DNA of 57,084 nucleotides from Deltaproteobacteria bacterium UBA1386 (GTDB lineage: Bacteria; Desulfobacterota; Syntrophorhabdia; Syntrophorhabdales; Syntrophorhabdaceae), in assembly GCA_002305765.1 (NCBI GenBank), contig DBQU01000042.1, positions 1 through 57,084 on the forward strand, read 5' to 3'. The position numbers and the translations under genes were made by a program. Positions 18,201-26,337 of this stretch are shown here, in pieces (the first letter of the stretch is position 1; the number at the start of each line of letters is the position of its first letter). Under the pieces are notes generated by a model that saw only the letters and a program-made list of their open reading frames with translations, was not told where the DNA came from and did no database searches.

Positions 18201-21200
18201 GAAGTCTCTCATGTCCGGCGATCCATAGTTGTTTTCGACGGTGAGCACATCGATTTCGAGATCATCGAAATCGATGGTCTTCAGTATTTCGTATTCGGCC
18301 CCTTCGACATCTATGTTGCAGTAATCGATGTGGTGGATGTTGCGCTCGCGCAGAAGATCGTTGATATTGAGAGTTTCCACCTCGATCTCTGTCTTGCTGC
18401 CGCCATATTGCCTTATCTCGTTGTCTATTCGTGCAAGATGATCTTTTTCGTAGTAGTCTACTAGGCCGCTGAGCATCTCGGCATAGCCCTCGACCTTCAG
18501 GTACCTTGCCCTGCCGGCCTTTTCGGCAATTGCCGCGTTGACCTTGGCGCACCGTCTGTTCTTCTTCAACTGTTCAAAGACGACGGGATTTGGCTCGATG
18601 CATATGCCGTCCCATTTCCTGAAGGTTTCAAAGAAGTAAGTGTTGCTGAAACAAACACCGTCGGCGGCTCCTATGTCCAGAAAGAAACCGCCCTCCTTCT
18701 TGTTAAACACCCGCTGGTCCAGGAAATGATCTTGCTGATACTGTGAAGAGTACTTTTCTTCGCGGGGGATCATCTGTTTCTTCTCCATTTCGGAGCAGAT
18801 GTCGATCATCTCCTGAGCCACGGCATTGTTCTTGTCCATCTCAAGCACCTTCCGGTAAAAGAAGAGTGCATCGGTATGTTGCTCGCGTGAAAGGCAGATA
18901 TTCCCCAGGATGGACAATACCTCTGTATCCGTCGGGTTCAGCTTCAGGACTTTGAGGTAATATCCGAGAGCAGTCTCGGTGTCCTTAAACTCCACAAGGT
19001 ATAGGTCGGCAAGATTTCTCAGGAATGTCTCATTGCGTTCCTCAAGGGTACAAGCCCTTCGGTAGTGGAAAAGGGCCTTTTGGGGGTCGCCGAGCTTGCA
19101 GTGGAGAACTCCGAGGTCATTGTGAAGCAAAGCGCGGTCGGGATACGTCTCGAGCAGACTCTCAAGGATGGCGACGGCATCGGCGAATTTGTTGTTCTTC
19201 ACCAGTTCTTCTATCTCCGAATAATGTTTGCTTATCTCAAGATCCGGAGATCCCCCTTTCCGGACATCTTTGTTGCCGGGGCCTGCGATCGCGATATAGT
19301 GCTTGTTCCTGTCATATGGCTGGGACAGAATGGAAGCTATGTTGAACGCAGTTCCATAGGTAAGATCCGCGGGCAAGCCCCATTTAGTCTTGAATATCCC
19401 CCAAGCGTCAGACAAAAGCCTGTTATATTCGGTGTCGCCCTGTCCCTGCGGACCACCTTTGTGGTGGATGAAAACATCCTCGGCGACCATGGTCTTGAAA
19501 CCGGCGACAATTGCTCTCCAGGTGTAGTCATCGTCCTCGAAACCGAACTTCCCGAAGGAGGGGTCGATGGACCCCAGTCTGTCGACGACTTTCCGGGTGA
19601 TGAACATGCAAAAGCCGACCAGCCTGTGCGTAGGGGTGAGCTTGCCTTTATTCCGTTCGGACAACTCCGCCGCCACAGCTTCAAGTTCATCGACGGTCCT
19701 GTAGGAGGCATCCTTCAGGAGCTGTATCCCCGAAACATAGTTCGATCTTGGTCCCATCATACCTATCATGGGGTCGTTTGTGGAATGGGCTATGAATTTC
19801 GAAGCCCAGCCTTTCGTGACGATCGTATCGTTGTCGAGAAATACCAGGTACTTGCTGGCCCGATGGATATATGACATGGCCTGCGCTCTGCCCGCGGGAC
19901 AGCCTATGTTGAGGGTGTTTTCAACGAGCACTATCCCGGGCAGGTCTCTGAGGTATTCAAGAGAGCCATCCGTGGAGGCGTTGTCGAAGACAATTATTTC
20001 ATGGGGTTCAGGGGTGTTTCTGACAATCGAGTCGACGCAGGGGCGGATATCTTCAAGACCGTTATAATTGAGGATGATAACGGACAGAAGCGGGGCTGCC
20101 GCGTCGAAGGACATCTGCACTTCCTGGTGGCAGGCGTTGGGAACGAAACCGTCGAACTTCTCGACATTTATCCTGAGCCCTTTGTCGAACATCTCCGCGA
20201 GGGTTTCGAGAGAATGCCCGGAATCCGTGCCGGAACGGTTCTTCCACATCTTTTGGACCGTATTCACGGGGTTGCAGAATGCCACGCTCTGCTCAAAGCA
20301 AAGAAGCTCCTTCCTGCGGGCTGAGAATAGACCCTTCGAGGAATCCATTGCCAGTTCAAGTGTGTTGGGGTTCCTGAAGTCGATCTTTTCCAGGAGGGCT
20401 GTCATGTCGGATGTGCGGTAGACGGAGCTTGAGACTTCCAGGGGATAGCCGAAATCATGGTCTGCACCAACCCATTGGTAGACAAGAATGTCCCCTGATG
20501 CTCTCTGGAAATCCGGCAGTCGCTGTATTCTGTCGAGCATGTAGCAATACCTGGTGTTCCTGCCGAGGCGCAGGGAGAAGCCGATGGAATTCTCGTTTGC
20601 GTACAGGGCGCTCACAGTGTCGGAGACTGTAAAATCCTTGACGAAGATGTTGTCGTCCACGAGAAACAACGTGTAGTCCGATGATCGCAGCATTGACAGA
20701 AGATCCTTCCTGAAATCTTTTTCCCTGACAAACACTACGGAGGGATAATCCTCCTTAAGACTCTTGTATTGGCTTTCATGCGCCAGGTCCGAGGCTGTGT
20801 AGAGGACGTTCATGTCAACAGAACTGCTGTCAAGGCAGTGTTTGAAAAAGGACCTCAAAATGCAATCAAGCTGCATAGCCCTGTCTTTGCTGAAAACTAT
20901 CGATGTAACGTTGTTGCTTTTCTGATTTCCTGGAGTACTGTCTTTTGCAGCTGTTTGTTTCGGGATGCTTTTTTCCAGATCATCGATTATTTTACTTGCA
21001 GCTTGCAGATCATAGTTCCACCAATTGGATGCTTTGATCATGGCGGCAATTTCAGGCGGAAATCTGTATTTTACGATTCTTGCGGGAGAACCGGCAACTA
21101 TAGCATAATCGGGTATGTCCGTATTAACAAATGAGTTTGCTCCGATAACGGCCCCGTCTCCAATGGTGACCCCTCTTCTGATAATTGAGTCTACACCTAT

Positions 21201-23816
21201 CCACACATCATTACCAATAATGCAATGCGCGCTTGTTAATGCCTGATAAGGATTTTGGACAAAGAGTGTGCTTGTCGAAATATGATTGATGTCGTGCTCT
21301 CCCTGTCCAATTTTCACGCAATTTGCAATAGAGCAGTAACGCCCGATATTGCATCTTGTGATAAAGCAGTTGAATCCAATGTATGTGTAGTCGCCTATCT
21401 GACAATCCGCACTGATCTGGGTCCCACTCATGATCTGGATGTTTCTGACCTGCTTTTGTGCTGCGGGGCCACACCTTGCCATGGCGTCTACACTTTGCGA
21501 TGATTCCGAACCTGGTGAATTCTTTTCGGACATCCTGTCCACCTTCTTTCCGTTGGCAATGCGTTGTTGCGTGAGAACGGGTGCCGATGTGTCCGCTATC
21601 GACTTTTGTTCCATGAACTCTTTCGCTATTTGATTGATCTCTGTGTTCCCGGGATTCCTTTCGAGTGCGGCATTCAGGAAAGCTTTTCCTTGCTCGGCCA
21701 GTCCAAGCTGCGAGGAGAGGGCGAGTATGTTCCGCAAAGAGTTGTAGTTGTCTATGTCGGCAGCGTACGCCACAACGAAGCACTTCATGGCGTTTTTGTA
21801 ATCGCCGGCCTGACTGTACAGGACGCCAAGATCGTCATGCGCCTGTGAATGGGTGGGGTCAATCTGAACTATCCTGGACAGCGTTTCAATAGCCTCTTGG
21901 TATCTCTGCATAGCTATGCAAAGCTGAGCGTACCTGCAGTATGTCTTCACGCTGACGGGACCTGCGGCCATCGCCGACTCCAGTTCTTTGACGGCCCTGC
22001 GATGATCTCCTTTGCTCTGGTATTCATCGGATAGCTTTTCGTGAAGGTCCTGTTCGTGGCGGACGCTCTCGGACAACAGAAGGCGAGAAGGCGTGCTTGC
22101 CAGAAAGGCCCACGACCATTGCCGCAAAGCCTTCTTTGTTGCCCACTTCTTGTGGGCGAGGCGGGGAGGCAATCCGGCCTCCCAGAAGGCACCACTCTCA
22201 AAGAGGGCTGACATTGTCAGCCCGCGGCCGCCGGCGATCAGGTAGCATAACCTGTCGTAGAGATCGTTGCCGGAGTAAGGACGGAATCCACCCTTTGATA
22301 CCCAGTCATCGATGTTCTTCACGTATTCCAGGTATTCCTTGTCGGATACTTGGTGGAGAAACCGGTCAAGCTCAGCAAAGTTGCCAAACTGGCGAAAGTC
22401 AATGTAGCAGCCTTTCGGTACATATTCTTCTATGTTGCAGGCGCCCAGATATATGGGAACAGTCCGAGTTTCAAGGCAATCGAGTATCTTCTCCGAAACG
22501 TATCCCGCCGAGAATCTCTCGTGGTATACATTCTCAAAACAGAGTGAATACCTGTACCTGCAAAGAGTTGCCAGCTTTGCGTCGGGCTCCAGGGCTCCCC
22601 TGTAGTTGGGCAAGGAGAAGGGGGGGTTGCCGAACACATCAAATGGTATATCGGAATTCTCGTGGAACCATCTGGCGGCGTCGACACGTCTTGAATAGAG
22701 TTCCCCTTCAACCGATGAGGTTTTGTGCCCGTTTATCATGCAGATCGCATTCTTGCGCCCATTCAAAGGATACTTCTTTTCGCGCTCCGCGATATCTTCT
22801 GTTGACTCCACAGGTGCTACGAAGTCCGACCTGGGAATGAGTATCTTTGTGAATCGTTGGTTATCAGAGATAAGAGCCTCGAAGGGGGTGATAATGTGAT
22901 CGAAATGTTTCCAAATATCCTCGTTATACTGCCCGGGTAACACAACTATGGGTTCGAAAAGGAGAAGGACATCCAGCCCTTTCTGCGCACCGCAGAAACT
23001 GTCTGCGTTGAGGTATGCATAGAGGTCGCATCCTGTCAGCGGATCCGCGGTGAATATTACGGAGAATGGACCTTTATGCACCGCGTGGGCGTGCGCTTCC
23101 TGCAGATGCTGGTAAACAATGTTGATCACATAACTGCGCTGAAGTGTATTATCCTGCGGTCCGTAGATTGGTTTCAGTTGCCATGTCACGTCCATCTCCC
23201 ACCAGTCTTCGGGGACGACATCGGGCGCTATCTTTACGATCTCGTAGTTTTCGGACAGGAGATACTTGAAATCCTCAAGTTTGTTTGATGGAAGGCTAAG
23301 GTGTATCGGAGGAGAATTGTCTTTCTCGGTCTCTGCCTGGATCACCGCGATCCTCTTTTCCCGGATGAAGGGTTCCATTGTCTTCAGCACGGAGTAATCC
23401 ATGCCCTGGAGATCGAGGATAAGCAAGTCGATGAATCCTATGTCGTTTTGTTTGCAATAATCGCAGAGGTTGATGGTTGGCACCCTGATCGTGGTCTGGG
23501 GAACGAGAAGGCCATTCTTGAAGTGCCCGAATTCAGGGTTGAACACTCCAAGGGTCGAAGATGGGTCCCAGCCGGTGGTCACGTGAAAATCAACTGTCTC
23601 GCCACCTCTTTGAGTCAATGCCCCGAAAACCATGTGAACATCCGGATCGTTCTTGTAGGCCTTCTTTGCGGTTTCCACCTTCTGTGGATTCGCGTCGAAT
23701 CCATAGCACACATCGAAATGCGGCCTCAGGATCCGAAAGTTGTCCATGTTGTTGATCCCACAGTATACGAGAACTCTTTTCTCTCTCTTATCCGGCGAAA
23801 TGCTCTGAGTTTCCAC
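15264..23816 (-). CDS. giant multidomain glycan-assembly protein (FkbM, GT10, acetyltransferase, GT2s, TPR)
   Basis: About 2,850 aa in one uninterrupted frame. Approximate order: FkbM-like methyltransferase 15-220; GT10 fucosyltransferase 240-520 (CFENVYHERFSAGYVSEKIL, RTVPIYLGACNIEEYVPKG); TPR 590-735; left-handed beta-helix acetyltransferase 789-950 (IGNDVWIGVDSIIRRGVTIG, IVAGSPARIVK); unassigned GT-A-like domain 968-1235 with DDN; GT2 1243-1485 (ILNYNG, LDNDTIV); TPR 1529-1680; canonical FkbM 1686-1895 (LDIGAADG, NIDVEGAEYEI); GT2 with degenerate DxD 1937-2172; TPR 2177-2419; GT2 2445-2640 (MIVKNEEKYIARCL, VHDADEV); TPR 2642-2840. Start GTG 23816 has AAGGAGG 7 nt upstream; an ATG at 23870 has none. 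No signal peptide or TM, so cytosolic. Flagellin and FliD-like genes flank the locus, suggesting filament glycosylation. GC looks lower than in flanking genes. Confidence 0.9.
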   Translation of the reverse strand: METQSISPDKREKRVLVYCGINNMDNFRILRPHFDVCYGFDANPQKVETAKKAYKNDPDVHMVFGALTQRGGETVDFHVTTGWDPSSTLGVFNPEFGHFKNGLLVPQTTIRVPTINLCDYCKQNDIGFIDLLILDLQGMDYSVLKTMEPFIREKRIAVIQAETEKDNSPPIHLSLPSNKLEDFKYLLSENYEIVKIAPDVVPEDWWEMDVTWQLKPIYGPQDNTLQRSYVINIVYQHLQEAHAHAVHKGPFSVIFTADPLTGCDLYAYLNADSFCGAQKGLDVLLLFEPIVVLPGQYNEDIWKHFDHIITPFEALISDNQRFTKILIPRSDFVAPVESTEDIAEREKKYPLNGRKNAICMINGHKTSSVEGELYSRRVDAARWFHENSDIPFDVFGNPPFSLPNYRGALEPDAKLATLCRYRYSLCFENVYHERFSAGYVSEKILDCLETRTVPIYLGACNIEEYVPKGCYIDFRQFGNFAELDRFLHQVSDKEYLEYVKNIDDWVSKGGFRPYSGNDLYDRLCYLIAGGRGLTMSALFESGAFWEAGLPPRLAHKKWATKKALRQWSWAFLASTPSRLLLSESVRHEQDLHEKLSDEYQSKGDHRRAVKELESAMAAGPVSVKTYCRYAQLCIAMQRYQEAIETLSRIVQIDPTHSQAHDDLGVLYSQAGDYKNAMKCFVVAYAADIDNYNSLRNILALSSQLGLAEQGKAFLNAALERNPGNTEINQIAKEFMEQKSIADTSAPVLTQQRIANGKKVDRMSEKNSPGSESSQSVDAMARCGPAAQKQVRNIQIMSGTQISADCQIGDYTYIGFNCFITRCNIGRYCSIANCVKIGQGEHDINHISTSTLFVQNPYQALTSAHCIIGNDVWIGVDSIIRRGVTIGDGAVIGANSFVNTDIPDYAIVAGSPARIVKYRFPPEIAAMIKASNWWNYDLQAASKIIDDLEKSIPKQTAAKDSTPGNQKSNNVTSIVFSKDRAMQLDCILRSFFKHCLDSSSVDMNVLYTASDLAHESQYKSLKEDYPSVVFVREKDFRKDLLSMLRSSDYTLFLVDDNIFVKDFTVSDTVSALYANENSIGFSLRLGRNTRYCYMLDRIQRLPDFQRASGDILVYQWVGADHDFGYPLEVSSSVYRTSDMTALLEKIDFRNPNTLELAMDSSKGLFSARRKELLCFEQSVAFCNPVNTVQKMWKNRSGTDSGHSLETLAEMFDKGLRINVEKFDGFVPNACHQEVQMSFDAAAPLLSVIILNYNGLEDIRPCVDSIVRNTPEPHEIIVFDNASTDGSLEYLRDLPGIVLVENTLNIGCPAGRAQAMSYIHRASKYLVFLDNDTIVTKGWASKFIAHSTNDPMIGMMGPRSNYVSGIQLLKDASYRTVDELEAVAAELSERNKGKLTPTHRLVGFCMFITRKVVDRLGSIDPSFGKFGFEDDDYTWRAIVAGFKTMVAEDVFIHHKGGPQGQGDTEYNRLLSDAWGIFKTKWGLPADLTYGTAFNIASILSQPYDRNKHYIAIAGPGNKDVRKGGSPDLEISKHYSEIEELVKNNKFADAVAILESLLETYPDRALLHNDLGVLHCKLGDPQKALFHYRRACTLEERNETFLRNLADLYLVEFKDTETALGYYLKVLKLNPTDTEVLSILGNICLSREQHTDALFFYRKVLEMDKNNAVAQEMIDICSEMEKKQMIPREEKYSSQYQQDHFLDQRVFNKKEGGFFLDIGAADGVCFSNTYFFETFRKWDGICIEPNPVVFEQLKKNRRCAKVNAAIAEKAGRARYLKVEGYAEMLSGLVDYYEKDHLARIDNEIRQYGGSKTEIEVETLNINDLLRERNIHHIDYCNIDVEGAEYEILKTIDFDDLEIDVLTVENNYGSPDMRDFMASRNYRLIAQLGCDDVFQRIPVHKQTGIPDPAAVGSNNDQQTTCRNTGPAIPGIGDAAVKTSHEKGTTIIIVLTDKPARLKDCVRSILDHTDGEDLEFVFISKEFDEKTSRLIRQLLKKESTYRLIADVHNKGFVNLVNEGISDSSKEFILLLDPSTVVTEGWLSGMKDCFHRATDTGIVGPMTNHTSESRQLINPGDLKSRDQIEAFASSFRTRNLHRRFNVFRLSGFCMLFRKRFIHDIGLLDPSFDYSLMAWDTDLSMRCSLAGLKNTVAADVYVHGSLNSPPKSSATLLAKWSAVDPLTAKQLAALTAVERSWLMFEKGKLENAIDVLMDGVKSAPDNRGIYLCLARILIDSREYKEALDALQSVATWDKHHPETLELSGYVLEALDRDLEADGCANELLSARPGYGPALDVKGLLAYKRGELGHAESLFRQAIQGDPGFAEPYRNLGLLKWTAGEKEEGLALMEKAFVLEPARKDNALAYLSAAIDRKACERAEAVLTEARTLYPDNRNIAVLLIDLLQRQDKTRLAMDEIQKCLVRFGANEDIVSIGLEIRDTLGPMAIDRPDAQQGTLSVCMIVKNEEKYIARCLKSLLPIADELIIVDTGSTDRTRDIASVFGAKVYDLPWTNDFAAARNASLERAKGQWILVHDADEVISPRDHHKIRHTLSRKTGKPVAFTMVTRNYTNNANLEGWVENIGEYPDEEEGVGWTSTRKVRLFTNHKGIRFQNSVHELLEFSLAELKVRPEPYDVPVHHYGKLDTERLAMRAEMYYDLGKKKFETRQDMQALRELAVQAAELRKYDEAISLWQRYAQFRPEECSVYVNMATCYLELGMFDRALEMAKQAMELDPVSKDAMLGYGATCLCKGNVAEAVSVLENLHNDQPGYYPATGILAAAYCISSDPLRGEALLKEMWSKRVHYGKALHSLAQKLISAGEVPYAQRLLTYMISTGHREPDSQQLLDELTDTRRFGEVSP

Positions 23817-23919
23817 CCACAGACCTCCTTGACCGGCGTATCCGCAACCGGCCCGGACATGGATATGCAATTAATGTGCCTTCTTGTGTATTTCGATTCC
23901 CTTCCATCCCCAAAAAGCA

Positions 23920-24018
23920 GTGGTGTCGCGTCTTGACATCGAACAGAAGAAGGCTCGCCTGGCCCATCTTAAGGAGCAGGATGGCTTCAGGAAGAAGGGT
24001 TCTGTGTCATTATGTTGA
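23920..24018 (+). other. possible small ORF or gene remnant
   Basis: GTG-started 32-codon frame in the 315-bp gap between the giant gene and the FliD-like gene. The product (SRLDIEQKKARLAHLKEQDG in the middle) has the charged, helix-forming composition of a real protein and is unlike the noise around it. No ribosome site is visible. It could be a decayed gene end or a small protein. Confidence 0.2.
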
Positions 24019-24071
24019 CAAGCATGGGCTCAGAGAGACAGAGGGCACATCTATACAGTGCCCGTGCGGCC

Positions 24072-24098
24072 TAAAGTTTTTCCGTTTTCAAGCGATAA
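24072..24098 (+). promoter_or_regulatory. sigma-28-type promoter of the FliD-like operon
   Basis: TAAAGTTT (24072-24079), 11 bp, AGCGATAA (24091-24098): the -35 matches the FliA consensus fully and the -10 differs in two positions. Transcription would start near 24105, leaving a leader of about 27 nt with AGGAG before ATG 24132. Confidence 0.85.
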
Positions 24099-24131
24099 TA
24101 TCGCCGTAAGGACGAGCAGGAGCAATGTCCC

Positions 24132-25748
24132 ATGAAGATCGCTTACAATGGATATCCCCTCACGCAACTGCCTGGCGGTGAGACTCAGAAGACCAACCGA
24201 GGCCGCGCGAGCACCGTTCCTGCCGGCACAGCCACCCCCGCTGCGCCATTTCCCGCCATTCCTGAGAAGTCTGCCGTCAGATACCTGAAGGCTATCGAAG
24301 ACATCACTTGGGACATTATGAGTATCGTTGACAGCCACGTTGCCCGGGGTAATATCGGAGAGGCAACGGGTGCTGGCAGGCCAGGAACGATATCTGCAGA
24401 GACATTGCAACGCGAGCCTTTCATGTCGGGCGACGTACTCATTGTCATCCCGGAGCGCATGCTTCCCGGATCCGATGAGCGCGCGGCGCCGGGAAGCATT
24501 ACCATACTCAGGAACGTCCCATTTGCGGGAAGCGTCGGCGGGGAGGGAATTGACGAGGATGAGACGATAGGCAGCGTTGCGAAGAATGTTGCTGAATGGC
24601 TGACCCCTCGGGAAACGGGGATTCTGCGCTCTCCCGAGATGGAACCCCCGGCTCTGGCGGAGAGATACATCATATCCGTGAGGAGTGGCGAGAGTCCCTC
24701 TCCCGTTTTTTCCATCAGGCACCAGGACCTGTTGGGAAAGACCGAGGATCTTGACGAAGTTGGCCCCGCACCGATGGTCACACTTGGTCCGGTAGTCAGA
24801 GCCCTGATCGGAGAGCCTGGAAACGCCAGGCTAACAGCATCTTCCGATGGGCTGCATGGAGGTCCCTCACGTGTTCCCGGTGATCTCGACGGATCGCGAG
24901 CCGTTGCGAGTCGGACGCCCTCACCAGGCAGAAATGAAGGGCTGTTGCCATCTCTTCTGTCTTTCAACCTGGTGGAGAAGGTGAAAGGGGCTCTATCCCG
25001 GGTGTTCCCGGAAGCCTCGCAGGGACCGGTCATCGGGGAGGATGATGGCGATGAGGGGGCTCTTTACCCTTCGTCCGCGGATGGATTGCAGAGTCCGACC
25101 TCCTTTGCTGTGAAATTCCCGGGATTCACGGTCAGGGTCATCAATGTGCAGACAGGTGACGCGGTGTCGCCGAGTTCGGAAACGGGGATTGAAAGCGTCG
25201 CAGAAAGGATGGTCGATCTTTCCAGGGCTGTTACCGATCTGGTCAATTTGCAGGATATTGACCCTGAGAGCGGATCTGATACGACTACGATACAGACCCT
25301 CCTGAAAGAGACTGTCGCGAGAATGGTGAGAGACTCATTTATCAGTGCTTCGGGCCAACCGAATTTGGGCACGTTTCCGGTCGATGCAGGAGCGTTTGGG
25401 ATCGGTATCGACGAAAAAGGCGGCCTGAGGATCGACGCGGTGGTTTTGAAAGAGGCTCTTACAGGGCACAGGGACGAGGTTGTCCGTTTTGTCCATGATT
25501 TCGCGGGTTCTATTCATGACAGAATCACCTATGGTTTTAATCCAATTGCCTGCGTTTGCAGGGGAGGACAGGAGAACCCCTTCCTCAGTCGTGCGGAGAG
25601 CAAAGAGAGCCTGACTGACGATGAACAGAGTTCCAGGGCGGATTTCGAGAAGAGACTTAACGAGTTGCAGATGCTTCTGAAGAGTTCGTATGAGTTGAAG
25701 GACTCTTTCATGCAGAGAAAGCCGGCAAGGCAGGGGCGGCCCGTATGA
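24132..25748 (+). CDS. divergent flagellar protein with FliD-like C-terminal part
   Basis: A 538-aa protein downstream of a strong sigma-28-type promoter. The first 330 residues are Pro/Gly/Ser-rich and match nothing I recognise. From about residue 330 it resembles the filament-cap protein FliD: AERMVDLSRAVTDLVNLQD, then FGIGIDEKGGLRIDAVVLKEALTGHRDEVVRFV (compare the FliD phrase LGIxxxxDGTLxxDxxKLxxALxxNPxxV), and a final coiled coil FEKRLNELQMLLKSSYELKDSFM. The classical FliD N-terminus (GLASGLDTxxII) is absent. The following gene looks like a FliT-type chaperone, which fits a cap protein. Another late filament-associated role is possible. Confidence 0.6.
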   Translation: MKIAYNGYPLTQLPGGETQKTNRGRASTVPAGTATPAAPFPAIPEKSAVRYLKAIEDITWDIMSIVDSHVARGNIGEATGAGRPGTISAETLQREPFMSGDVLIVIPERMLPGSDERAAPGSITILRNVPFAGSVGGEGIDEDETIGSVAKNVAEWLTPRETGILRSPEMEPPALAERYIISVRSGESPSPVFSIRHQDLLGKTEDLDEVGPAPMVTLGPVVRALIGEPGNARLTASSDGLHGGPSRVPGDLDGSRAVASRTPSPGRNEGLLPSLLSFNLVEKVKGALSRVFPEASQGPVIGEDDGDEGALYPSSADGLQSPTSFAVKFPGFTVRVINVQTGDAVSPSSETGIESVAERMVDLSRAVTDLVNLQDIDPESGSDTTTIQTLLKETVARMVRDSFISASGQPNLGTFPVDAGAFGIGIDEKGGLRIDAVVLKEALTGHRDEVVRFVHDFAGSIHDRITYGFNPIACVCRGGQENPFLSRAESKESLTDDEQSSRADFEKRLNELQMLLKSSYELKDSFMQRKPARQGRPV

Positions 25749-26074
25749 AGACCCGTGACGAGAGAGACCTCGTCTATTTCGAGGGGATGACGCTGGCAGC
25801 CCTCGATCAGGAGGACGGCGCCGCATTCATTCAGTGCCTGCTCATGCGTGAAAAGGTTTGTGAGCGCATGACCGCTTCGTCGGCGGGACTTGATGCCGAC
25901 ACGGCGGAGAGGCTCCGTGCCAACGAAACGAGGGTCATAGAGAGGCTCGAAGAGGAACGCTCGAAACTGCTCAAGGAGATAGAACGATACTCGGAGGCTC
26001 GTCGGGCTCTGAGGTCCTACAGCCCGAAATTTCCCCTGCCGCCGGCCCCCGCGTTTTTTTCTTTCAAGAAATAA
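25745..26074 (+). CDS. FliT-like flagellar export chaperone
   Basis: A 109-aa helical protein whose ATG overlaps the stop of the FliD-like gene (ATGA). The pattern is of FliT type: LVYFEGMTLAALDQEDGAAFIQCLLMREKVCERM, then a long charged helix ANETRVIERLEEERSKLLKEIERYSEARR. FliT chaperones keep FliD soluble and deliver it to the export gate. Sequence similarity to named FliT proteins is weak, so the call rests on helix pattern, size and gene order. Confidence 0.6.
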   Translation: MKTRDERDLVYFEGMTLAALDQEDGAAFIQCLLMREKVCERMTASSAGLDADTAERLRANETRVIERLEEERSKLLKEIERYSEARRALRSYSPKFPLPPAPAFFSFKK

Positions 26075-26083
26075 AAAAATGGC

Positions 26084-26111
26084 TTAAGTCATCCTTCCCC
26101 CGGTCCGATAA
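26084..26111 (+). promoter_or_regulatory. probable sigma-28-type promoter of the orf68-motAB unit
   Basis: TTAAGTCA (26084-26091), 12 bp, TCCGATAA (26104-26111). The -10 is close to GCCGATAA, but the spacer is one base longer than the optimum and the -35 is imperfect. Transcription would begin near 26118, only some 13 nt before ATG 26131. Confidence 0.5.
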
Positions 26112-26130
26112 AGTAACAGGGAGAAGTAGA

Positions 26131-26337
26131 ATGACCATCTCGGATTACCAGATAAGCAGTGTCATAAGAACCTACATGAAGAACATGAAGGTCCGTATGA
26201 ACAGGGCTGGTAACGAACATGAAGTGGACAGCCGCGAGGATGAGGTGAACATTTCACGGGAAGGGATGAAGAAAATGCTGTACGACCGGATCGGTGAGCA
26301 CGTGACCGAAAAATTGAAGAGACATGATGAAAAATGA
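26131..26337 (+). CDS. small FlgM-associated-type flagellar protein
   Basis: A 68-aa hydrophilic, helical protein with GGGAGA upstream. The start MTISDYQISSVIRTYMKNMK and the middle DEVNISREGMKKMLYDRI resemble the short DVU0524-type proteins found next to flgM in deltaproteobacterial flagellar loci. The family call is from memory of the pattern and is tentative. It overlaps the response-regulator gene by 14 nt. A role in late flagellar gene regulation is plausible, not shown. Confidence 0.55.
   Translation: MTISDYQISSVIRTYMKNMKVRMNRAGNEHEVDSREDEVNISREGMKKMLYDRIGEHVTEKLKRHDEK

Noticed and set aside
23817..23870. ATG 23870 as start of the giant gene
   Set aside because: No ribosome site precedes it and the added 18 residues are not domain-like; GTG 23816 has AAGGAGG at ideal distance.
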